Origin: DATFWC01 sp045801465
GTDB lineage: Bacteria > Pseudomonadota > Alphaproteobacteria > Rhizobiales > Xanthobacteraceae
Assembly (NCBI GenBank): GCA_045801465.1
Contig: JBJMSU010000028.1
Span: 1 to 16,856 of the forward strand
Reading direction: 5' to 3'
Length of the DNA stretch: 16,856 bases
The first letter of the stretch is position 1, and each line of letters begins with the position of its first letter. Made by a program: the position numbers and the translations under genes. Shown here in pieces: positions 7,875-14,924 of this stretch. Under the pieces are notes generated by a model. That model ran no database searches and had not been told where the DNA came from. It saw only the letters and a list, made by a program, of their open reading frames with translations.

Positions 7875-9482
7875 CTAACCAGCCGCCGACATTGCCGGCA
7901 GATCGTAGATCTCCCCGTATTTCCGGCGCAGGTAGGCGAGGTAAGGCCCGGTGCTCATGGGCGCGCCGGTCGCCCGCGCGATGAGGTCGGCCGGCGTGTA
8001 TTTGCGGCCGTGCCGGTAGATGTGCTCGCGCAGCCAGGCGTGCAGCGTGGCGAAATGGCCGGCCGCGATGTCGCGCGGGATGTCCGGATGCGTCGTAATG
8101 GCGGCCGAATAGATTTGCGCGCTGAGCACGTTGCCGATCGTGTAGCTCTGAAATCCGCCGCCAATGCCGCCCGAGTACCAATGCACGTCCTGCAGACAGC
8201 CATCACGATCGTCGGGCGGCGCGACGCCGAGGTCGGCCTGCATCCGGGCGCGCCACGCCTCGGGCAGCTCTTTCACCCGCAGCCGGCCTTCCAGCAGCTC
8301 GAGCTCCAGGTCGAAGCGGAGCATGATGTGCAGATTGTACGTCACCTCGTCGGCGTCGGTGCGGATGAGCGAGCGTTCGACCTTGTTGATCGCGCGATAG
8401 AAGGTGTCGAGGGGCACGCGTTCGAACGGATGCGGAAACGTCCGCTGCAGCACCGGGTAGTAGTGCTCCCAGAAGCCGCGGCTGCGCGCGACCACGTTTT
8501 CCCACAGGCGCGACTGGCTTTCGTGCACGCCGGCCGACGCACCCGACCCGAGCGGCGTGCCTTCCAAGGCGGCGTCGACACCCTGCTCGTAGAGCGCATG
8601 GCCGGCCTCGTGCACGGTCGCGAACAGCGCCTTGCCGATATCGCCCTCGTCGATCCACGTGGTGATGCGCACGTCGCCCAGGGAGAACTTGGTGCAGAAC
8701 GGATGGTGCGTCTGGTCGAGTCGCCCGCGTTCGACGTCGTAACCCATGCGCTGCGCCACCGCGAGGCCGAAGTCGAGCTGTGCGTTCGGCGCAAAGGCGC
8801 CGCGCAGGCACTGGTCCTCGATCGCGGGCTGATCGCCGATGGCGCGCACCAACGCGACCAGCTCGGGCCGCAGATCGCTGAAGAGGGCGCGGACCGAGGC
8901 CGCCGTCATGCCTTCGTCGGCATCGTCGATCAGCGGATCGGCCGCGTGTTCATAGGGCGCAAAGAAGTCCGCGTATTCGCGGCTCAGATCGAGCAGCTGC
9001 TCCAGGAACGGCAGCACGGCGGCAAAGTCGTTGGCCGGTCGCGCCCGCGTCCAGACGTCGTACGACGCGGATCCGAGCGCGTTGAAGCGTTGGACAAAGG
9101 CCGAGGGAACCTTGACGGCTTTTTCGAAGTCGCGCCGCACCACACGGATCAAGCTTGCGTCGTCGTTCTCGGCGGGCAGGCTCTCGGCGTAAGCTGTCAG
9201 GCCGTCGATCAGCCTGCCCATCGCCGGATCGACAAATCGTTCATGCGCCAGCCGGCGCAACGTCGCGCCCTGGCGGCTGCGTGCGCTGGCGCCGCCTTGC
9301 GGCATATAGGTCGCGTGGTCCCAGGAGAGCACCGAGCCGGCCGCACTGAGATCGTTGATTTCGAGCAGGCGACGTTTGAGCTCCTTGAGCTTGTCGTCGG
9401 CCGAGAGGCGATTGCGTTTGCGTGGCCCGCCCGCCGCCTGGCCCGCAGTCGCGCCGGTGCGGGATGTCCTGGTCTCGTTCAT
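7875..9482 (-). CDS. M32 family metallocarboxypeptidase (carboxypeptidase Taq type)
   Basis: A 535-residue cytosolic zinc carboxypeptidase that removes C-terminal residues from peptides. Zinc site HEAGH (291-295) in FATVHEAGHALYEQG; third ligand Glu321 in HESQSRLWEN; THHPF (258-262) and DVRITT (270-275) ahead of the zinc site; and a C-terminal GFQSYTIGN segment matching the family's FxxYxxGN. The first 28 residues are Arg/Gly/Ala-rich and precede the usual N-terminus (about 500 residues is typical), so a slightly later start is possible. ATG 9482 overlaps the HxlR gene's stop codon (ATGA, 9479-9482), and no strong ribosome site precedes it, so expression probably depends on coupling to the regulator gene. 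The 3' end is 29 bp from the convergent EamA gene. Family assignment is firm; the physiological substrate is unknown. Confidence 0.92.
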   Translation of the reverse strand: MNETRTSRTGATAGQAAGGPRKRNRLSADDKLKELKRRLLEINDLSAAGSVLSWDHATYMPQGGASARSRQGATLRRLAHERFVDPAMGRLIDGLTAYAESLPAENDDASLIRVVRRDFEKAVKVPSAFVQRFNALGSASYDVWTRARPANDFAAVLPFLEQLLDLSREYADFFAPYEHAADPLIDDADEGMTAASVRALFSDLRPELVALVRAIGDQPAIEDQCLRGAFAPNAQLDFGLAVAQRMGYDVERGRLDQTHHPFCTKFSLGDVRITTWIDEGDIGKALFATVHEAGHALYEQGVDAALEGTPLGSGASAGVHESQSRLWENVVARSRGFWEHYYPVLQRTFPHPFERVPLDTFYRAINKVERSLIRTDADEVTYNLHIMLRFDLELELLEGRLRVKELPEAWRARMQADLGVAPPDDRDGCLQDVHWYSGGIGGGFQSYTIGNVLSAQIYSAAITTHPDIPRDIAAGHFATLHAWLREHIYRHGRKYTPADLIARATGAPMSTGPYLAYLRRKYGEIYDLPAMSAAG

Positions 9483-9898
9483 GGATGATTGGCGGAGCTC
9501 GTGGCGGCAGCGTCGAAGCGGCGCCGCGCGGCTTCGATCGCGGAACGGTTTTGCCGCGCCCACAGGCCGAGCCCGCTCACCGGCCGGAGCAATGAGTGGC
9601 CAAGCTTGGTCAGCTCATAATCGACGCGCGGCGGTATGGTCGGATAGACGGTGCGCGTGACCAGCCCGTCCCGCTCCAGGGCGCGCAGCGTCAAGGTCAG
9701 CATGCGCTGCGAGATGCTGCCGAGGCCGCGGCGGATCTCGTTGAACCGCTTCGGCCCATCGCCGAGCAGGCTGACGACCAGGACGGTCCACTTGTCGCCG
9801 ACGCGCGCCAGGACCTCGCTGACGGCGCGACAGTCCTCGGCCACATGCAGGTTACCCGGTATCACCGGTGTGCCTTCTTGCCGCCGCCACTTGGTCAT
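9479..9898 (-). CDS. HxlR-family winged-helix transcriptional regulator
   Basis: A 139-residue DNA-binding protein. The HxlR signature starts at Cys23 (CRAVSEVLARVGDKWTVLVV), followed by RFNEIRRGLGSISQRMLTLTLRALERDGLV (recognition helix and start of wing) and the wing VYPTIPPRVDYELTKLG. Cys23 occupies the position used for redox or electrophile sensing in YodB/HypR-type members, so this protein may sense quinones, aldehydes or oxidants; that is inference. Start ATG 9898 is supported by GAGG at 9910-9907, eight bases upstream. It diverges across 44 bp from an FMN reductase and pirin, its probable targets, and overlaps the M32 peptidase gene at its 3' end, so it may also control its own operon. 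The C-terminal tail (RRRFDAAATSSANHP) is low-complexity. Confidence 0.9.
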   Translation of the reverse strand: MTKWRRQEGTPVIPGNLHVAEDCRAVSEVLARVGDKWTVLVVSLLGDGPKRFNEIRRGLGSISQRMLTLTLRALERDGLVTRTVYPTIPPRVDYELTKLGHSLLRPVSGLGLWARQNRSAIEAARRRFDAAATSSANHP

Positions 9899-9942
9899 CT
9901 ATCTAGCCTCGGTATCAAACCATAACCAAGGTAGGACGTGCC
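9899..9942. promoter_or_regulatory. Compact divergent promoter/operator region, HxlR gene versus FMN reductase gene
   Basis: Only 44 bp separate the two start codons, so promoters and any HxlR operator must overlap. GGTATCAAACCATAACC (9911-9927) has outer GGT/ACC symmetry only. A GGTATCACC at 9858-9866, inside the regulator gene, shares the GGTATCA core and might be a second site. For the rightward gene, TTGGTC (9891-9896) and TATCAA (9913-9918) are spaced 16 bp, a weak sigma-70 match. AGGA at 9933-9936 is the reductase ribosome site. Site assignments are tentative. Confidence 0.3.
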
Positions 9943-10512
9943 ATGGCAAGGTTCAATATCGCGGTCGTCGTCGGCAGCAACCGACGTGAGTCCCTCAATC
10001 GCAAGCTCGCCGAGGCGCTGGCCCGGCTCGGCGCCGACAAGTTTGTCTTCAACTTCGTCCAGATCGACGATCTGCCGCTCTACAACCAGGATCTCGAGGC
10101 CGAGCTGCCCAAGAGTGTCGCTCGCCTCAAAGCCGAGCTTGCAGCTGCCGATGGGCTGCTGTTCGTGACGGCGGAGCATAACCGCTCAATTCCGGCGGTG
10201 CTGAAGAACGCCATCGATTGGGGCGCACGCCCCTATGGTCGCAACAGTTGGGCCGAAAAGCCAGCGGCTATCACCGGCACGTCGCCCGGCGCCGTCGGCA
10301 CGGCTGTCGCGCAGCAGCACCTGCGGCAGATTCTCGGCGACATCGGTGTTCTCGTCATGGGCGGCGAGGCCTATATCTCCTTCAAGCCCGGTCTGATCGA
10401 TCAGTCCGGCACGATCGCCGATGACAGCACGCGCGGCTTTCTCAAGGCGTTCATCGAGCAATTCGCAGTCCTCGTGACGCGGATGTCGTTCGCCCATGAG
10501 GCAGCCGCCTAA
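9943..10512 (+). CDS. NAD(P)H-dependent FMN reductase / quinone reductase (flavodoxin-like fold)
   Basis: A 189-residue flavodoxin-like oxidoreductase. The FMN phosphate loop is GSNRRESLNRKLA (11-23). The second flavin motif is EHNRSIPAVLKNAIDW (78-93), where the family usually has PEYNxSxP; the His in place of Tyr is a mild variation. TGTSPGAVGT (111-120) follows. Such enzymes reduce FMN, quinones, azo dyes or chromate using NAD(P)H in the cytosol. ATG 9943 has AGGA six bases upstream. It diverges from an HxlR regulator and is followed after 41 bp by a pirin gene on the same strand, an arrangement that suggests quinone or electrophile detoxification under HxlR control. The exact electron acceptor cannot be told from the sequence. 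Confidence 0.9.
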   Translation: MARFNIAVVVGSNRRESLNRKLAEALARLGADKFVFNFVQIDDLPLYNQDLEAELPKSVARLKAELAAADGLLFVTAEHNRSIPAVLKNAIDWGARPYGRNSWAEKPAAITGTSPGAVGTAVAQQHLRQILGDIGVLVMGGEAYISFKPGLIDQSGTIADDSTRGFLKAFIEQFAVLVTRMSFAHEAAA

Positions 10513-10553
10513 CTCCGCGAAGTAGATCAGAACGCAGAACAGAAGGTTTTGTC

Positions 10554-11462
10554 ATGTCCATTCGTCCCGTGAAGCGGATCGTCAAGTCGACCCCGACCAT
10601 GGAGGGCGCCGGCGTCAAGCTGCACCGTGCCTTCGGGTTCGGCGACACCGGCGAATTCGATCCGTTCCTGCTGCTGGACGATTTCCGCAACGACCGTCCC
10701 GACGACTACCGCGCCGGCTTTCCGTGGCATCCGCACCGCGGCATCGAGACCATCACGTACGTCCTGGCCGGGACCGTGGACCATGGCGACAGCCTCGGCA
10801 ATCGCGGCAAGCTCGGCGCCGGCGATGTGCAATGGATGACCGCCGGCAGCGGAATTCTCCATCAGGAAATGCCGCAGGGCGACCTTGACGGGCGCATGCA
10901 CGGCTTCCAGTTGTGGGCGAACCTTCCGGCCTCGCTGAAGATGACCGCGCCGCGCTACCAGGACATTCCGGCCATCGAAATTCCTGAAGTTGTCGATGAT
11001 GACGGCACCCGCGTGCGCGTCATTTGCGGCGACTTCTGGGGCAAGCGCGGCCCCGTTGACGGAACCGCGGCGGACCCGCGCTATCTCGACATCTTCGTGC
11101 CGCCCGGACGGCGCAAGACGCTGCCGGTGGAGACCGGCCGCCACGCCTTTGCTTACGTGTTCGGGGGAGCAGGCACGTTCGCCGGCGCCTCGCAGCCGTT
11201 CGGCGTGCTCACCGAGAAGGAGGGCGCCGCCGGCGACATGCTGGTCCGCGAACGCACCGGCAACCGCTCGCTGGTGGTGTTCGACAGCGGCGACGAGGTG
11301 ACCGTCGCGGCCGGCGAAGAGGGCCTCCGCTTCCTGCTGGTGTCCGGCAAGCCGATCGAGGAGCCGGTCGCCTGGTACGGACCGATCGTGATGAACACCA
11401 ACGCCGAGCTGCAACAGGCGGTCGCCGAGCTGCGCAACGGCACCTTCATCAAGCACGACTGA
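10554..11462 (+). CDS. Pirin family protein (bicupin, possible quercetin 2,3-dioxygenase activity)
   Basis: A 302-residue two-cupin pirin. The metal site is in the N-terminal cupin: His59 and His61 in WHPHRG, then His103 and Glu105 in AGSGILHQEM, the same four ligands known in human pirin and E. coli YhhW. The C-terminal cupin begins near YLDIFVPPG (about 182) and ends before the GPIVMNTN segment (about 278), normal for the family. Bacterial pirins can oxidise quercetin or act as metal- and redox-linked regulatory partners. ATG 10554 has AGAAGG at 10541-10546, seven bases upstream. Spacing to the FMN reductase (41 bp) and shared direction suggest one transcript under the divergent HxlR regulator. 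It converges with the DUF1445 gene, with a repeat element between them. Confidence 0.93.
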   Translation: MSIRPVKRIVKSTPTMEGAGVKLHRAFGFGDTGEFDPFLLLDDFRNDRPDDYRAGFPWHPHRGIETITYVLAGTVDHGDSLGNRGKLGAGDVQWMTAGSGILHQEMPQGDLDGRMHGFQLWANLPASLKMTAPRYQDIPAIEIPEVVDDDGTRVRVICGDFWGKRGPVDGTAADPRYLDIFVPPGRRKTLPVETGRHAFAYVFGGAGTFAGASQPFGVLTEKEGAAGDMLVRERTGNRSLVVFDSGDEVTVAAGEEGLRFLLVSGKPIEEPVAWYGPIVMNTNAELQQAVAELRNGTFIKHD

Positions 11463-11465
11463 CGC

Positions 11466-11599
11466 TGTCATCCCGGACGCCCCCGGATTTGATCCGGGGG
11501 GAGCCGATCCGGATCCATGTACCCCGGCATCAGAAACAAAGCCGGCAGGAGGCCCTGGATCCCGGCTCTCGCGCCTCACGGCGCTCGGCCAGGATGACA
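11466..11599. repeat. Dispersed-repeat-like palindromic element between convergent genes
   Basis: The element is bounded by TGTCATCCCGG (11466-11476) and CCAGGATGACA (11589-11599), imperfect inverted ends. Inside is a strong hairpin, CCCCCGGAT (11480-11488) pairing with ATCCGGGGG (11492-11500) across a 3-base loop, and a CTGGATCCCGGCTCTCGC segment near 11554-11571. From general knowledge, elements with TGTCATCCCGG...CCGGGATGACA ends and a TGGATCCCGG core are abundant between genes in Hyphomicrobiales chromosomes. It fills nearly all the space between the pirin and DUF1445 stop codons and could serve both as transcription terminator. No coding capacity is evident. Confidence 0.65.
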
Positions 11600-11601
11600 A
11601 A

Positions 11602-12417
11602 TCACATGATCGCGTATTCGACGTTGCGGCGGTCGGTCACCAGCATGCTGGCCGGGTAGTGGGTGATGCAGAAGTCCGGTTTGGCGGTCGCGATCACCGA
11701 CTGCGGGGTGACGCCGCAAGCCCAGAATACCGGTATCTCGTCGTCGTGGACCGGCACCGTGTCGCCGTAGTCGGGTTTGCCCAAGTCGGCGATGCCGATG
11801 AGCTCCGGCTTGCCGATGTGCACCGGCGCGCCGTGCACGCTGGGAAAACGCGTCGTGATCTGGATCGCGCGGATGGCGTCCGCCGGCTTCATCGGCCGCA
11901 TCGAGACCACCATGGGTCCGTGGAACGGCCCGGCCGGTGTCGTGGCGATGGTGGTGCGATACATCGGCACGGCGCAACCAAGGCTGAGGTGGCGCAGCTC
12001 GATGCCGGCTTCGCTCAGCGCCTCCTCGAACGAATGCGAGCAGCCGATGACGAAGCTGACGAGATCGTCGCGCCACCAGGACCGCAGGTCGGTTGGCTCA
12101 TCCACCACTTTGCCGTCGCGCCACACCCGATAGCGCGGCAGGTCGGTGCGCATGTCGAGATCGTCGGCGAGGCTCGGCACCCGCCAGTCGCCGGGCGCGG
12201 ATGACGCCAGCAGGGGACACGGCTTGGGATTGAGCTGGCAGAAGCGCAGGAAATCGCCCGCCAGCTTCTCAGGCAGGATCGCCAGGTTGCCCTGCACGTA
12301 GCCCGGCGCCAGTCCGGAGGTCGGCCCGGCATAAGTGCCGTTGCGGGCCAGCAGGCGGGCCTCAGCTCCGGTCCGCGCTACGTAAACGGGTTCGCGCAGC
12401 ATCGTGGCGACTGACAT
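11602..12417 (-). CDS. DUF1445 / D-glutamate cyclase-family protein (UPF0317, putative hydro-lyase)
   Basis: A 271-residue cytosolic protein with the family's conserved blocks: GLAPGYVQGNLAILP, FLRFCQLNPKPCPLL, a CSHSFEEALSEAGIELRHLS block, FHGPMVVSMRPM, and the C-terminal FWACGVTPQ and ITHYPASMLVTD. The mammalian homologue (DGLUCY) converts D-glutamate to 5-oxo-D-proline; bacterial members are usually labelled putative hydro-lyases, so the substrate is uncertain. Two close starts exist. GGGGGA at 12429-12424 touches ATG 12423 but lies six bases from ATG 12417, which favours 12417 and gives the usual family length. It diverges across 156 bp from an amino-acid-type ABC importer, suggesting shared control and a related substrate (inference). 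Its 3' end abuts the repeat element shared with pirin. Confidence 0.88.
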   Translation of the reverse strand: MSVATMLREPVYVARTGAEARLLARNGTYAGPTSGLAPGYVQGNLAILPEKLAGDFLRFCQLNPKPCPLLASSAPGDWRVPSLADDLDMRTDLPRYRVWRDGKVVDEPTDLRSWWRDDLVSFVIGCSHSFEEALSEAGIELRHLSLGCAVPMYRTTIATTPAGPFHGPMVVSMRPMKPADAIRAIQITTRFPSVHGAPVHIGKPELIGIADLGKPDYGDTVPVHDDEIPVFWACGVTPQSVIATAKPDFCITHYPASMLVTDRRNVEYAIM

Positions 12418-12573
12418 GTTCATTCCCCCGTAGCAGGGCGGTTGCGATCGTCTGCCCACCTTATCACCAGCCGCGGCCGGAAAAGCGGTTGAAGTTGTAG
12501 GCCGGATCGCGTTTGCTAACATCAACCGGGGCCTTGGGAACGGGCCCTGCGGGTTGGACCAGGGAGGATTCCA
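12418..12573. promoter_or_regulatory. Divergent control region of DUF1445 gene and ABC importer, with candidate importer promoter
   Basis: A 156-bp region with no gene. Reading right, TTGTAG (12495-12500) and TAACAT (12517-12522) are 16 bp apart, and a TGC at 12514-12516 gives an extended -10. Transcription would start near 12529, about 45 bp before ATG 12574. AGGGAGGA at 12561-12568 is a strong ribosome site. Leftward, the DUF1445 ribosome site GGGGGA is at 12429-12424; I see no clear leftward promoter and no obvious operator palindrome. Confidence 0.4.
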
Positions 12574-13869
12574 ATGACGGACAATGGCGCGCAGAGGGGT
12601 GAGGAATTCTGGTACAGCGGCAAGGTCACGCGTCGCCGATTGATTGGGTACGGCGCCGGCGCGGTCGGCGCCACCGTGCTGGTGCCGGCGCCATGGCGGG
12701 CCGCCTTCGGCCAGGCCAAGCCGTACAAGATCGGCACCCTGCAGCCGCTCTCGGGCGCGGGCGCCGCCGGCGGCAAGACCGCCCTTGTGGGCGTGCAGAT
12801 GGCCGCCGACCGCATCAACAAATCCGGCGGCATCAACGGGCGTCCGGTCGAGATCGTGGTGGCCGACGACGAGTCCAAGCCCGACGTCGGCCGCCGCAAG
12901 ACCGAGAAGCTCGTGGTCGAGGACAAGGTCGACGTCCACGTGGGCGGCTTCCTCTCCAATATCTGCCTCGCCTGCATGCCGGTGTTCGAGGAATACAAGA
13001 TCGTCAACATCATCAGCGTGTGCCTCGATACGACGCTGACCACCACCAAGTGCAATCGCTACAGCTTCCGGCCGTACGACTATGCCCCATCGCAGGCAGT
13101 CGCCTTCGCGCCCTACCTCGTCGGCAAGATGGGCAAGAGGTGGCACATCGCGTTCGCGGATTATTCCTGGGGGCAGTCGACGCGCGACGCCTATGCGTCG
13201 GAGATCAAGAAGGCCGGCGGCGAAATCGCCGGCACCACCGGTATTCCACTCGGCACCGCCGACATGACACCGTTCCTCTCCAAGATCAGCGGCAACTTCG
13301 ACGGGCTGTTCGGCATCTTCTTCGGCAAGGACGGCGTGACGATCGGCAACCAGGCCTATGATCTCGGCCTCACCCGGAGGTACAAATGGGCCGGCGACGG
13401 CGCGATCGCCGAATCGACCAATCTCCCGGCGCTCGGCAACAAGATCGAGGGCTTCGTCGGCATCAACCGCTACATCCCGGTGCTCGATGCGCCGCTCGAC
13501 ACCCCGGCGCACAAGAAGTTCTTCGAGGAAGCCAAGGCGCGCCTGCTGCAGATCGACTCCAGCGGACCGTTGCCGGATCGCTACGTGCAGTCGAATTACG
13601 AGTCCATGAACGCCTTGAAGCTCGGCATGCAGAAATCGGGCTTCCGCGGTCGCGAGGACACCAACAAGCTGATCGAGGCGCTGGAAGGGCTGGAGATGAA
13701 GGAAGGCGAGGACTTCCCGCAGGGCGACAAGCTCCTGCGCAAGGAAGATCACCAAGCGTTCTTGCGCCAGTTCATCTTCGACGTCAAAGGCGGCAAGCAC
13801 CACATCATCGAGGTCGTGGACAGGGACAAGACCTTCTTCCCGCCGGAGTGCAAGTTCGCTTCGACCTGA
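12574..13869 (+). CDS. Tat-exported substrate-binding protein of branched-chain-type (HAAT) ABC importer
   Basis: A 431-residue periplasmic type I binding protein (LivK-like, Peripla_BP_6). The N-terminus has a 19-residue leader, the twin-arginine motif TRRRLI (19-24), a hydrophobic stretch (GAGAVGATVLV) and probable cleavage after FGQA (48). The mature protein starts KPYKIGTLQPLSG, the usual first strand of the family, and has MAADRINKSGGINGRPVEIVVADDE (about 78-102) and WGQSTRDAYASEIKKAGGEI. A cluster of cysteines (131, 134, 150, 160) plus Cys426 is unusual. Start ATG 12574 has AGGGAGGA five bases upstream. It is the first gene of the importer operon, but 275 bp containing an inverted-repeat element separate it from the ATPase genes. 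The ligand is not identifiable from sequence; amino acids, amides, urea-like or aromatic acids are all used by this family. Confidence 0.9.
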   Translation: MTDNGAQRGEEFWYSGKVTRRRLIGYGAGAVGATVLVPAPWRAAFGQAKPYKIGTLQPLSGAGAAGGKTALVGVQMAADRINKSGGINGRPVEIVVADDESKPDVGRRKTEKLVVEDKVDVHVGGFLSNICLACMPVFEEYKIVNIISVCLDTTLTTTKCNRYSFRPYDYAPSQAVAFAPYLVGKMGKRWHIAFADYSWGQSTRDAYASEIKKAGGEIAGTTGIPLGTADMTPFLSKISGNFDGLFGIFFGKDGVTIGNQAYDLGLTRRYKWAGDGAIAESTNLPALGNKIEGFVGINRYIPVLDAPLDTPAHKKFFEEAKARLLQIDSSGPLPDRYVQSNYESMNALKLGMQKSGFRGREDTNKLIEALEGLEMKEGEDFPQGDKLLRKEDHQAFLRQFIFDVKGGKHHIIEVVDRDKTFFPPECKFAST

Positions 13870-13909
13870 ACTTGCCGCGTCAAGACTCTCGATAGCTTAA
13901 GTCATGATA

Positions 13910-14103
13910 CCCCCTCCCTGTCCCTCCCCCACAAAGGGGGGAGGGAACCGGAGGAAGGCATCATCGCTAAGGGGCACATGCGCGAGGGGCCTGCGAGCAA
14001 GCGCAAGACCTTTTCTCCGAAAGCCGCAAACTCGGCGAGAAGCAGGACGAGGCGCTATCTTCCGGTTCCCTCCCCCCTTGTGGGGGAAGGACAGGGAGGG
14101 GGG
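13910..14103. repeat. Inverted-repeat element inside the importer operon (about 43-bp arms)
   Basis: The left arm (about 13910-13952) starts CCCCCTCCCTGTCCCTCCCC; the right arm (about 14060-14103) is its reverse complement apart from one substitution and one single-base indel. The arms flank about 107 bp of unrelated sequence. The left arm also folds on itself: TCCCTCCCCC (13921-13930) pairs with GGGGGAGGGA (13937-13946) around a 6-base loop, and the right arm does the same less perfectly. It looks like a MITE-like or dispersed intergenic repeat of the C/G-tract type common in Hyphomicrobiales. It begins 40 bp after the binding-protein stop and ends 41 bp before the ATPase start. It could limit read-through so that the binding protein is made in excess over the membrane complex. 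Confidence 0.75.
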
Positions 14104-14144
14104 TGCCTGAAGGCTGCTCGCCTTTCCGACGCCGTAGGGCCCAA

Positions 14145-14924
14145 GTGACGGCGCATTCGACCATCGATGTGCGTCTCCCGCAGGAGGATGCCGCGGTGCT
14201 GCGCACCGAGGGCTTAAGCATGCGCTTCGGCGGCCTCACCGCCGTCGATGATGTGAACTTCGAAATCAAGCGCGGCGAGATCCGCGCCATCATCGGGCCG
14301 AACGGCGCGGGCAAGAGCACGTTCTTCAACTGCCTGACCGGCGTGCTGCGCCCCTCGGCGGGGCGCATCCTGTTCAACGGCGAGGACATCACGGGCTTGT
14401 CCCCCGATCGCATCTCGCAGAAGGGCATCGCCCGCTCGTACCAGATCACCAATATCCTGCCCAACGCCACCACGCTGGAAAACGTCCGCATCGCCGCCCA
14501 GTCGCGCCGGCACGGCTGGAGCATGCTCCGGCATTACCGCGCCTACCGTGACATCATCGATAAGGCGGAAGCCGTGCTCGACTCGGTCGGCCTGCGCCCC
14601 AAGGCCGACGAGCTCGCCGCCAATCTGTCGCACGGCGAGCAGCGCAATCTCGAGATCGGCATTGCGCTCGCCACCGAGCCGCAGCTCCTGTGCCTCGACG
14701 AGCCGACCGCCGGGATGAGCGCGGTCGAGACGCAGGACACCATGGCGCTGGTGCGCCGCATCGCCGAGCAGCTGACCATCCTCATCGTCGAGCATGACAT
14801 GCAGGTGGTGATGGGGCTGGCGCAGCGCATTACCGTGCTGCACTACGGCCGCGTGCTGGCCGAAGGCACGCCGGCGGAGATCCAAGAAAATCCCCGGGTG
14901 CTGGAGGTCTATCTCAAGACATGA
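14145..14924 (+). CDS. ABC importer ATPase, LivG-type
   Basis: A 259-residue cytosolic ATPase of the branched-chain amino acid (HAAT) importer family. Walker A GPNGAGKST (51-59), Q-loop Gln100 in SYQITNIL, signature LSHGEQ (161-166), Walker B LLCLDEP with Glu186, and the LivG-type end LAEGTPAEIQENPRVLEVYL. The start is uncertain. GTG 14145 has AGGG five bases upstream and gives a normal family length. GTG 14103 lies in the repeat's right arm and adds a Cys/Arg-rich stretch unlike the family. ATG 14220 would remove the first beta strand. The stop overlaps the next ATPase gene by ATGA (14921-14924). It pairs with the LivF-type subunit to power the two permeases. The segment between binding protein and this gene holds only the inverted repeat. 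Confidence 0.92.
   Translation: MTAHSTIDVRLPQEDAAVLRTEGLSMRFGGLTAVDDVNFEIKRGEIRAIIGPNGAGKSTFFNCLTGVLRPSAGRILFNGEDITGLSPDRISQKGIARSYQITNILPNATTLENVRIAAQSRRHGWSMLRHYRAYRDIIDKAEAVLDSVGLRPKADELAANLSHGEQRNLEIGIALATEPQLLCLDEPTAGMSAVETQDTMALVRRIAEQLTILIVEHDMQVVMGLAQRITVLHYGRVLAEGTPAEIQENPRVLEVYLKT

Noticed and set aside
6951..9488. 845-codon plus-strand open frame covering the EamA gene and the peptidase region
   Set aside because: It is out of frame with the transporter and antisense to the M32 peptidase with its intact HEAGH site. It has no recognisable domain and an Arg-rich composition.
9911..9927. Possible HxlR operator palindrome
   Set aside because: Only the three outer base pairs are symmetric. 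Kept as a low-confidence note within the intergenic region, not called as an operator.
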